From NCBI GenBank assembly GCA_034698045.1, contig JAQGAU010001146.1, positions 1-21,155 of the forward strand: DNA of 21,155 nt, given 5' to 3'. The DNA is from Paramacrobiotus richtersi. Lineage: Eukaryota > Tardigrada > Eutardigrada > Parachela > Macrobiotidae. Every line of letters starts with the position of its first letter. The first letter of the stretch is position 1. Both the position numbers and the translations under genes were made by a program. Shown here one piece after another: positions 1 through 10,200 of the stretch. Below the pieces are notes generated by a model. That model ran no database searches. It was not told the DNA's origin and was given only the letters and a program-made list of their open reading frames with translations.

Positions 1-147
1 TTTATTTGAGAAAATACGGTACTTATCAACTCACTTATAAAACATTATTTACAGGAATTCACCGGATTTAAAAAAAAAACTGTATCAATTCCGACAGTAG
101 CCTGGCAAAAAAGGAATCTTCGATATACTGCGAAAAAGTACACTAAC

Positions 148-3100
148 CCCGTGAATTCCTCTGGGGCTTTTCAGGGGGAATCCCAAGCAGATGATCGCCG
201 TGCACAAGGACTGGCATCCGTCCAGCAGCGTCGCCTGACACGCCAACAACGATCCCACCCCCAGTCCAATCAGAACCAGCGCCTTGTCGCCGTGTAAACG
301 CGACATCTACAGCAGCAAAACAAAATGATTACAAATACACACACCAAAACTGAACATGTAATTTACAGTAATTGTTAACAAATTTTTATGTTAACAAATT
401 AACAAACAAATGGAAAACTTTCTTCTAAAATTGTTATCAAATATTCTTCGAAGTTGGAACTCAGATACTAAAAAAACGAAATTTCTTGGCCAGATTAATA
501 ATTTATAAATTAATTCCAACTGATGTTTTATCCTTTTCTGACAAATCAAAATAAACTAGTCAATAATACTAACAACAACAAATACACACCTCTGTCATAA
601 AATTTCAGCAAAGTAAAATAAGTTAAATCAAAACAAATATAAAAACATAAAGGTAATAATTATGTACATGGTCTGCTTGTCACCGAAATTACCATTCCCT
701 CTCAATAAACTGTATTAAATTACCTCGATCATGGTGGTGCGGGTGCACTGCATCCAGTTCTTGTACAGATCGTTCGCCGTGCACGTCGTGGGATTGGCAT
801 CCGGCTCCACCTGCACCAGCAGGCCAAACTGGCTGAAGAAGCGCTGGAACGTTCGTGTGCGCATAAAATCCGCCTCCTTCTCCTCCAGCCCGCCCCGGGC
901 CTTGGAGTAGGCGTATGGATGGGGCGCCATGATGAACACCACTTCCTTGGCCAACTTCACCATCTACCCAATCACACACACCGCATTAGAAACATCCACA
1001 AAAGTGACCAAATTTACAGCCATGTGTTGACGTTCTTCACTAATTTCTGTCCTTCACATTGTAATTTCCTTCATTTCAATTTTTGAAATTTATTTCTGCT
1101 TAAATTCCTTCATTACAAGTCTTGGAAATTATTTCTGTCTAATTTCCTTCATTCAAGTTTTTGAAAATTATTTCTGTCTAATTTCCTTCAGTTGAAATTC
1201 TGAAATTTATTTCTGTTTAATTTCCTTAATTTCAATTTCTGAATTAATTATTTGTGTTTAATCTCCTACATTTCAATTTATTTCTGTCTAATTTCATTCA
1301 TTTCAATTTCTGAAATTTATTTCAGTTTAATTTTTTTTAAATTTAACTTCTATAGGCAAAGTGTTTTCAAATTTCAGGGAAACATTACAGTTTATTAAAC
1401 TACTGCCAGTTACTCAACAAAAAGGTATAAAACAGAACAATTATTTTCTTTTAAAAAAGGACAATTATTTACGATGAAAATGGTCCTGTTAAAAATTATT
1501 ACGAAGATAAATGAAAACAGGACGATTAAAAGATATCACGCAAGAAATTAAATAAAAAAAATATTCCGAAAATTTTAGAAACAATTCACTGACCGGATTG
1601 AATCGAAAGAGCGACCGCCCCACGGGATCCCACGGCTCCTCCATCAGCCGCATCAGCTTGTCACTCCCCCCACTGACGTCACTGCACGGTGGGAGCATGT
1701 AGTTGAGCAAACTGTTCACCAACTCGGCAATCTACGAAAAACACCATCCTATGCCTGGAACCGAGTTCTCTTCATGAGAAACATCTTACTTTCGGTCGGA
1801 GGGTCTGTAAAATCTCGAAATAAATGGCCAGCATGGGCGGAGGTAGATTGTCAATGACGACGGAATGCAGCCAGTACACCATGCGCCCATTCCACTGGGT
1901 GCCCGCCATCAGACGCCGGAAGCGTCCGGCACAACGGTCGAGACTCAGCCGACGGAGGATGGCCTCTTCCGGATCCTTCGAATGGTAAATGAAGTTTTTA
2001 CTGTTTGTCTAAATGTTTCATAATTCAGAAACTATTCTTTTATTCATTCGTTTAGAATTTTTTATTATTTAAAACGATTATTTATTTACTTGTTTAGAAT
2101 TCTGTTTATTATTTATCAACAATTTTTTTATTTATTTGTTTAAAATTTGTTTCTTATTTTAAAACGATTATTTTATTTATGTTTCTGGAATTTTTTTATT
2201 CCTTAAAAACGATTTTATTTACTTCTTTAGTTTTTTTATTATTCAAATACTATTATTTTATTTATTTGTTTATACATTTTTTACGCTGATCGCGCCTGAT
2301 GATAATAAAATACAGAAAAAACCAAGTTCACTGAAAAATGAAATTAACGGAGTGGTATGTACGTGGGACAAACCAGTGTATATCGGGTGTTTCAAAGAAA
2401 AATGCCACCTGACAACGCGGTGCAAATTGATTCTTACCGAAGCAATGGCCATTCGCGCATGCCGTTCCTGGTACAGGATCCTCACACATGCATCAAAGAA
2501 GGCTTTCTGCCGTGCCGTCCACGAACTGCGTCTGTACAGTCAACCGGGATATCGTCAAAATGGATAAATCAACATACAAATTAAGAATTTGTAAATATTT
2601 AACAAGTACCAAGAGACAAAATAAAAGAAAACAATTTTAATACTAAATTAATATTAGATAAAAACCAATAATAAAAAAATTATGAAAGCAGTAAATAAAT
2701 CTAAATCAATAGATAAATCTAATAAATAGTATATAAATAAACAACAATTAATTACAGATTAAAAATACAAATGAAACATAAATGAAATAAATAATTCTAC
2801 AATTATTGCAAAATTAAAAAAACATATTCAGACAACTAGGTTATAAAATCAACAAACCAATAAAGTAGTCAATTATATCAATTATTCCAATAATTTAATT
2901 CCATCATAATACGATCCAGCACGTGAACAACCAACCAGTACGAAACAAATGCAATCCCACCCACCTCTGCAGCGTCTTGAGGAAGGGATCCTCCATCTCC
3001 ACCAGCCGCGCGCCGCCCTTCCCCTTGCCCAGCCCAATATTCTGCGGGTTCTCCGGCTCCAGCCGACTCTTGACCAGATGCTGTTCCATCTGCAGCATCA

Positions 3101-6061
3101 TCCGCCGGGCTTTGCGGTAATCGTAGGGACAGACCTTCTCGTCGCGGGTGGTGTCCATTTCGTCGGGGGGTGCAGCGGGATCCGTGGGGGGAGTGTCGTC
3201 TGACGTGATGTCCACGAAATCGCATTCGCCCAGGTCGTCGCTACACCAGAGAAAATGCGGTTACTTGCTGCGTAGGCACAATCCACACATAGATTCAAAG
3301 AATATATAAACTCAAATAAATGAAAACAACATACAACAGGGATTAGACGAATAAACTAGAATCATAAGAATAAAAAGAGTACAGAAACAAACTTTTATTT
3401 TTAAAAATAAATAAAAAACAAAAATAAATAATGCGAGAAATTACAGATTTCAATGAAAAATCAAAAGTGAAAAAGTACAGCTTCTAGTTGGAAAGAAAAC
3501 ACGTCGCACTTTGAATATATTTATCTAAATTACATCAGATTGTATAATGTATAATTATTAAATTATAAACTATATTAATAATATTATGTTGAAAATAAAT
3601 ACATTAAGAATATAACTATTATAATTTAATTAAAAACAAGTTAACATCCTTCTTACCTGTTAACGGGCGCGACACACCCATCCTCCCCGCGTCCAAACAC
3701 CACTCGGACCCCGCCGCCCAACCACCCCTTCTTGGCCGTCTCCATCTCCCCAAACCGATGATCAAACCCCAAATCCTCCCCGTTTCCCTTCCCTCCAAAC
3801 TTCTTGACCCGCTCCCCCAGGTACGCCCCCCAAAGCGACGCGCTCAGCACCTCCACGGGGGTCTCCGCCGGCTCAATCTTCCCTTTCTCCGTCTCCAGGG
3901 TCCACAAGGAGGAGGACAGGGAGAGGGTGTCGTGGTCGGGTTGTTGGGAGGAGGGCAGGAGAAGCGAGGACTGGGTGGAGAGGGAGGGGATGCTGAGGGT
4001 GTCCACTTCGTCGGGGGGCGGGTGATGGGGTGCGGGGAGTTCGGTTTCCACCTCTGCTAGGTCCATGGTGAAGGACATGTCCTGGGGGAAGAGGTCGGCG
4101 AGGGGTGGGGGATCTACGGAATGAGCAGGGTTAATTTTTATTTGTTCTTCAATTTAAAACATATTTATTGATTTAATTAAAAGGTTTTATTATTTTAATT
4201 AGAAGTTTATTGTCTTGTTTTTGAACAGTTAGTATCTAATTTGTTTTTTCAAGTTAATTAAATTCTTGCTCATCTGTTTTCATTTAATTTTGCTATATTA
4301 TACTTGAATTATTTTAATTCCTGCATTTTAAGTAATTCGCACATCTTTTCATTCTATTCAATTTTACAAGTTTATGTGAATATAATTTTTAAAATTTGTA
4401 TTCAATAATTCTGATTGCGTAATATATTTTCGTACAATTGTATTTTCAGGCATTTACCAGTTTGTTCATGTTTACTGAACAGCAAATAAACTAAACGAAA
4501 AATAATGGAACGAAATCAAATCAACCAGACGAAGGAAACTACAGCGATGGACAATAATATTTTTGATAACTGTGTTCAAGAGCCCTTACCGGAGAAATTG
4601 GTATCCGGGAACTCCACGACCGGATCAACGGCGGGAGGTCCTGGGATCATCGGCTCCAGATCCATCAGTTGTGGGAGCACGGAAGTATTGGACAATTCCG
4701 CTTCCGGATACTCGAAGGAGGCCTCCGGATCTGCATACAATTACGACGGATTATTTCGCTTAACACACGGTAAATAAAATACCACAGAACTTGCAACAAT
4801 ACAACAAATACCGTATTTAGGTAAATCGCCAATAAATACAAGAATATTAACAAAATAAACAAAATTAATAAATTTCCAAAACTATGACAAAAAAACCTAA
4901 ACAACACAAATTACTGAAATTTAAAGAAATAAATTATAAATAAAAAGTAAGCTATGGAAAGCAAGAAAACATTTGACAAGGCAAAATAAATATCCAGTAT
5001 ACCATCTCGAAAATGACTAAATGAGTGAAATCAAATGGAAGGAACCACTAAAGAGAAACTAAACACAAAGCCATAAAGAAAAACTGAATAATATTCAGAT
5101 TTAATAGCTTAGCAATAATTCAATCATATTTCATTCAATTTAATTCCTAAATAGAAAACAAAAAAAACATATTCTTACCTGCACCAGACATCTCGTCGAC
5201 TTCCATCGGCACATCCTGCACAAACGTCCTTCCAGAATTTTCTACAAAAAAACCCAACAAATTCCCTTATCAAACAGAATTTCCAAATTCCACACATAAA
5301 TCGTTAATTTCTCATAAAAACAGCATTTTTCACCGCTCCATACCTGACTCAAACGATTCATACTCTCCTGTCGTCACCAACACCTCCTCCTTGCGTTCCT
5401 CCATAACCGTAACTGACGAAACAATATCTTGCAGTTGCACCATTCCCCCTTCGCCCCCCTGCTCAGGGGGCGCTTCAGAACTCCCCTCAACAATGCGAAT
5501 CGGTAGATTGATCCTTCTCCCCGTTTCCTCACTCATTTCCAGCTCGGGGGTCTGGAAACTGGGAGTACCATCGTCCTGCGCTTCATCGGAGACGTACGGG
5601 GGCGACCCAAACTGGGGTTCCGTGGGGGACGAGGGGCTGAGGAAATCCGGGGCATTTTCGCCCTCTTGGGATGGAAACTGTTCGGAAACCGTTGGAAAGC
5701 CTTCGGAAATGAGACTCTCGTTGGGATCGGGTGATGGGATGGGGATCTGGGTTTCCGAGGGTTCGTCGACGTTGGCCGCGGGTTCTTCCGCTTGTGGAGG
5801 GGTTTCTATGGGTTGGGTGGATGTAACGGTGGTGGAGTGTTGGGAGGGGGATGTCTGGAGACTGGGGAATGTGAAGGGGAAGACGGAGGAGGCCGTGCAG
5901 GCGGGCAGGAACAGTGAGCTGGATAGACAGGCGATGGCGTCCAATTCGGCGGGTGCCAGTTGGTGGAGACGGTGTTGGGCCTCCGCGGCGCTCAGAGGGG
6001 TCCGTGGCGATGTGGGCTCGGGGGGAGAGGGGTTGGGGGTGGTCGTGTTGGGATCTGACAT
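148..6061 (-). CDS. KANSL3: KAT8 regulatory NSL complex subunit 3 (KANSL3/NSL3) orthologue, 5' ten exons, partial
   Basis: NSL3 is a scaffold-like subunit of the nuclear MOF/KAT8-NSL histone H4 acetyltransferase complex at housekeeping promoters. Coding exons, read on the minus strand: 6061-5344, 5241-5179, 4730-4590, 4113-3657, 3240-2965, 2531-2438, 1975-1790, 1731-1594, 963-724 and 306-148. All junctions are GT-AG and phases carry through without a stop for 824 codons. The gene continues past the left edge. The ATG at 6061 sits in a good context (CACCATG). Residues 1 to about 490 are low-complexity and rich in Pro, Ser, Thr and Glu. Family-like sequence starts at about 497 (PYDYRKARRMM) and continues through SSWTARQKAFFD, ILRRLSLDRCAGRFR, PPPMLAIYFEILQTLRPK, MEEPWDP and the alpha/beta-hydrolase-like core (VVFIMAP, LVLIGLGVGSLLA, IICLGFPL). 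The nucleophile-elbow position reads G-L-G-V-G, so no catalytic Ser is present, as expected for a pseudo-hydrolase. The assignment rests on remembered similarity to vertebrate KANSL3 and is strong. The extreme N-terminal exons are supported only by phase and openness. Confidence 0.9.
1062..1328. repeat. Tandem minisatellite, unit about 39 bp, roughly 7 copies, in a KANSL3 intron
   Basis: Successive blocks begin TAATTTCCTTCATTTCAA and end near GAAATTTATTTCTGT. About seven diverged copies fill most of the intron between 964 and 1593. Each unit carries a small inverted repeat (TTTCAA..TTGAAA). A partial unit lies just before it at about 1040-1060. No coding content. Confidence 0.8.
2050..2275. 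repeat. Degenerate AT-rich tandem repeat, unit about 43-46 bp, about 5 copies, in a KANSL3 intron
   Basis: Blocks start GTTTAGAATTT, run through TTATTATTTAAAACGATTA and end TTTATTTACTT or TTTATTTATTT. They recur about five times inside the intron at 1976-2437. The unit differs from the one in the neighbouring intron. Confidence 0.65.
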
Positions 6062-6822
6062 GGTGGGTTGGTGATGGCTTCAGCAACACAGTGAAAATTT
6101 CCAAATGACAAATGATGAATTATTAAGTTATTAATTTAACACTGCAACGCACTAACGGAGCATCATGGATTTTGATTGCACATCGCAGGACATCAATGAC
6201 GTTGACTAGCTACTAACTACAAGTACACATTATTCGATTGCGGTACCCGGGAGCATTCCGGAGTTCCAACTGATCTAAAGACAAAATAAAAACGAGAAAA
6301 TTAATCGATCGACGTAAAGTAACGTAAACATAAAAAATTAAAAAAGCTAAATAGTTTTGTTTTCAGGTAGCAATCACGAAAGGGCTCGTGGTAGAGCGAC
6401 AGCACGCAGTTGGCTTACACCAGAAAGCACGCCCCGATTTAGGACCGGAAGTATAAATTTTGTTTGTATTAAAACGCACGTTAAACACGGACTATTACAA
6501 GATGTGTGTAATCACATCATTGGTATATTGCTGTTTTCAAAGTACACAACGGCCGCAAGAAAGTGTGAATTGTGTTTTGTTACTTCTAGGCGAGCTGGAA
6601 TGTGCGGCCGCCGGTCGGGCTTGGGTAGTCAAAATATTTGTGAGGCGTTGGTTGCATGGTGCGCTGATTTGCACAGCCGTCTGTCAGGAATTAGATCTAC
6701 AGTAGCTTGATCCCAGAGTCGGTACATGACACTTTAACTGATTTAGACTTACGTTATCATACGTTACACAATTAAAGGTGTCCTTTTCGGTGCGTACCAT
6801 GGTGTTACACGGACCGGATGTT

Positions 6823-6869
6823 CGTTCACTGTGAACGATTCAACCGTGTGTACGTCGTACACGGTTGAA
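6823..6869. promoter_or_regulatory. Two adjacent perfect hairpin-forming palindromes
   Basis: CGTTCAC-T-GTGAACG occupies 6823-6837. Immediately after it, TTCAACCGTGT (6839-6849) is matched by ACACGGTTGAA (6859-6869) around a 9-nt spacer. Both are perfect. They lie about 420 bp upstream of the F-box ATG. Role unknown: a regulatory site or the remnant of a mobile element are both possible. Confidence 0.5.
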
Positions 6870-6992
6870 CCGTTTACGTTAAACAGACACTGTACGGTAA
6901 AGATTATGTTTAACCGAAATTATTGGTTATTTCACACTTAGTAAAACTCGAAGAAATTATTCACAAAACGTTACACATGAGCAGTGAGAGAG

Positions 6993-7089
6993 GTAAGTAT
7001 TAAAAAAAGGCCTCTGTATCTGACTATCTGTACATGTAACCGTGTACGTATCTGGCGAATACTGTGTGTACTGTACGTTTGTTGTTCAG
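6993..7089 (+). other. Candidate 5'UTR intron of the F-box gene
   Basis: GAGAG|GTAAGTATT at 6993 is a near-consensus donor. GTTTGTTGTTCAG ending at 7089 is a good acceptor after a pyrimidine-rich tract. The 97-bp interval lies about 200 bp before the F-box ATG. An ATG at 6977 in the upstream exon would give only a very short upstream ORF after splicing. Transcription is not shown by the sequence. Confidence 0.35.
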
Positions 7090-7131
7090 GAAACGGCACA
7101 CAGGGCGGTTGGCGGTCTGATCTTGGGCATG

Positions 7132-7148
7132 TGATAAGCCGCTTATCA
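7132..7148. promoter_or_regulatory. Perfect palindrome with two opposed GATA motifs
   Basis: TGATAAGC-C-GCTTATCA has 8-bp arms around one base. Each arm contains GATAA, the core of a GATA-factor site. It lies about 135 bp upstream of the F-box start codon, a plausible promoter-proximal position. Binding is inference only. Confidence 0.4.
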
Positions 7149-7283
7149 GCTAGTAAGCTGCCTAGTCCGACTTTGTTGAAATTTGACGCAGTTTCTTCTC
7201 TGTGACACTTTCTCTAACCTGCTGTCGCACGGAAATTTATTCGATCTCAGAGTTTCAAAACAATCTAAGAAAGAGCTACAACC

Positions 7284-10200
7284 ATGACGTGCGCAAGTGT
7301 GCGGTTTTTGTTGTTCTCGAGGTACTATGCGGGGCACATTGGCTGGCGAAATATCGTGGACGTAGTAGACGACCATGGACTTGTTCAGATGGGAATGGCA
7401 GTCGATATAACGCCAGACGGGATCCTCGTCGACTTCTTTTGCAAGAAACAGCCGCCTCGTCTCGTACAGCTAGACAGGCTGTTGTATTGCGAGGGATACT
7501 TCGGTGACTCTCATGAACTCTTCACTCCTGAGATTGAGAACGCTGACAAGATCCAGGTCCTTCTCCGTGTTAGCACCGACGTTCCCTTTGCCTGGTATGC
7601 GGCAAAACTTCTGGAAACCGATACCCAGCTGTATCCGCCGCGATTAGTTGAAGTGGAATTCCAGCTGGAAGGCGTTGTGGTGAAGGAGATTGTGCACACA
7701 TCCCAGATCCGAAATATCCCGGCCGAGGGAAAAACGGGAACAGTCAGGAACAATTGCCTGGAGACCGGATTTTGGGCCATTTCCGATCAGGATGCCTTGT
7801 CGCTCTCCGACTGCACCTCACGGTTGTGGACAATGTGCAACCGGGATTTACACTATACGAACGGAATACATCCGATACGCATTCGCAATGGACATCTGGA
7901 GTATTTGAGGAGCTGGGATGGACGAGAGTCGCTTGATTTGGTAAGTTTTTGGTGGTTGCGCCGTTAGAAAAGCTCCCGGGTTTTGTGGCTTACAACCCAA
8001 CTAGGGTAAACCGGGGTATCCCGATTTGAGCATGTTTGGTATCGTTTGAAAGAGCGTAACGCGTAGGTGCTTGATCTGCAGTCAGATCTTGGCAAATGCT
8101 AAAGATTAAAATCTGACTCCAGATCAAAGGTATGGCGGAGCCTGCAGAATACTGTAGTGTATTGGCTTTTCAGTGGATTCCTATGGGAATTCTGTGAGTC
8201 TGGGGTCCGAATACCTTTTGAACTTTTAACATCTGGCACGGTCTGACAGCAGCTCAAGCACCTACACAGCGCGCTCTTTCAAACGATACCAAACATGCTC
8301 ATATCGGGATACCCCGGCTTGCCCTAGTTGGGTTGTTAGCAATCGTTGCTTCACTGGCTTGTTGCATCATGCAGTGATAGCCTACGAGAAAATTGCCCCC
8401 CGCTGATGCTGGCGCTGATGAAGACAGTTTCCAGACACCTGGAGCGATATAATTCTGGTAGAGGCGTAAGGCTGCTTTTCATATGTACACCGCTTTTGGT
8501 TGCCGTCAGTTGTGCAAAGGCTCTGTCTGGATAGTCTTCAAACGAGTCAAACGACTGTATTCAGTATTGTTTGGTGTCATTGACACATCACGAGACAGAG
8601 CTCGAATAGCTCCGTCAAGGAAAGGGGAACGAACCCACGACATCCGCATGAGCCACAGGTCTTTAATGGCAAATCAACCGTAACTGGCCGAATAGCGAGA
8701 AGAAGCTTGTCTACCGCAACGTGAAAAACCGACTGTCGAGCTCGACGCGAGTCTCGAACGGGAAGCAATCCGAAGCATTTAAGCAAACACAACCAGCGTG
8801 ATCTGCATGAATCATCGCGGACTACGTCACCATAGATCACACCGCCGACTAAGGGCGCAAGCGACAAAACATAGAACACCACCGTGTGCGGCAGAAAACA
8901 CCGCTTTCACAATACAGAATACAATGCAACAATGTACTCCTGAAAACTTTCTAACTTGGAATAAAGTATGGTCGCAATACAGTAGGCTTCCTGTTCCAGA
9001 ACCCATAACAAAAAACATTTTTGTCAAACTCCAAGTAAAACGGGCCATGTTGAAGAGAGTTATCGTCCATGGATTACAATGAACTTCCGTAACAGGGAAA
9101 ACTGCGCTGGAGCGGACAATCGCGAGAATATCGATCTTCGCTTCGCTCCGATCGATAAATCCTCTTTATCATGACCTTATACAAAAATGTTAGACCACTC
9201 CAGACGGAAAACGAAGCAGTGTCATGATAAGCTCTTTCCTGTCTGTTTCCAGGAGGCCTGCCTAGTCCGGACATCGCGACGCATAGACGTTTCTTTGGCG
9301 AAAGGTTTGGTATGGTCTGGAGAATTCTTTACGCCGGCTCCTTTGAGTATGCTGCCTGACGACACCCCGATATCAGTGCACACCTCCAGCTGGCCATTCT
9401 TACCCCCTCACCTCCTGGGGAACATTTTCCAGTTTCTGGACTCAGCTGAGCGTGTGCGGCTTCGGCGCGTGTGCACATTGTGGGACTGTATTTTAAGCGT
9501 GGAGACACTCTTTGTGGACGTTTGGGTATGCCTGAAGTCGCGTTATGATTGTCCGTTCAAGTGGCCTGTTGTGGAGACGGAGCATGCTATCGTTCTGTGT
9601 ATGACGAAACTCCTGACCAAATCGACAAAGTGGATGATTATTGTCGGCAATGGGGATCAGTGCCCACCGTGTCGTCTTGAGCACAACATGAAAGAACCGC
9701 TGCGCTTGATCGCCGATGTCGCCCGCTTCTTCACATTGCCCTGTGCTGGACAACTGAATGTGCTCATATCGCAGTACCACTGGTTTCCATGTTGTAGTCC
9801 GTTGGTTGCGAATTCTCTGAAGGACAGTGTGAAGACAATGGCAGCTCTGTGCAGGAAGTTAACGTCATTGTGTGCTTCCCTCATGTGGAAAAACTGCACG
9901 TTTCAGGATCGGAATGGGGCTTGTGTTCTACCAATTCTCAAAGGATCGATTAAACCGGCTTCACTTACTCTACAGGCTGATTTGTGGAAGATGTTGGACA
10001 ACAATGCCCCTGAAAAATGCCAGAAGATGTCTCAGAGGCTTGCTGAAGGAATCCGTATCGGTCCGGCTAAGTGGGTGAGTGCGGATGTGCATTCCTTGGT
10101 TGACAACTTGTTCAGATGATATCCGCAGTAACTACTACTAGCCAATCTGTAGTTGGAGAGAAGTGTGAGAACCATGATGTCGATCGTCACATAGAGTGGT

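Larger units (their letters stand above)
6062..7283. other. Intergenic region between divergent KANSL3 and F-box genes
   Basis: This 1.2-kb interval separates the two start codons and must hold both promoters. No convincing coding sequence is present: the longest open stretch on the plus strand (6357-6710) has no recognisable motif. It holds the hairpins at 6823-6869, a GATA-containing palindrome at 7132-7148 and a possible 5'UTR intron at 6993-7089. I saw no clear TATA box for either gene. Confidence 0.6.

Noticed and set aside
100-147. Continuation of KANSL3 past 148, or a tiny intron to the AG near 103
   Set aside because: GGG|GTTAGT at 147 is a good donor, and the read-through and the sequence after the possible nearby acceptors do not resemble the family. 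The next exon is probably outside the window.
4505-4777. 90-codon plus-strand open frame
   Set aside because: Overlaps KANSL3 exon 3 (4730-4590), which has exact splice sites and phase on the minus strand.
5391-6074. 227-codon plus-strand open frame opposite KANSL3 exon 1
   Set aside because: Shadow of a GC-rich coding exon. The minus-strand reading continues in phase through nine more exons.
6357-6710. 117-codon open frame in the divergent promoter region
   Set aside because: No recognisable motif and no convincing splice partner. It is the kind of open stretch expected by chance.
8600-8690. tRNA-like sequence on the minus strand (TGGCTCATGCGG and GGGTTCG)
   Set aside because: The A-box-like and B-box-like pieces are only about 10 nt apart, and neither a T stem nor an acceptor stem pairs properly. 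At best it is a fragment of a tRNA-derived SINE.
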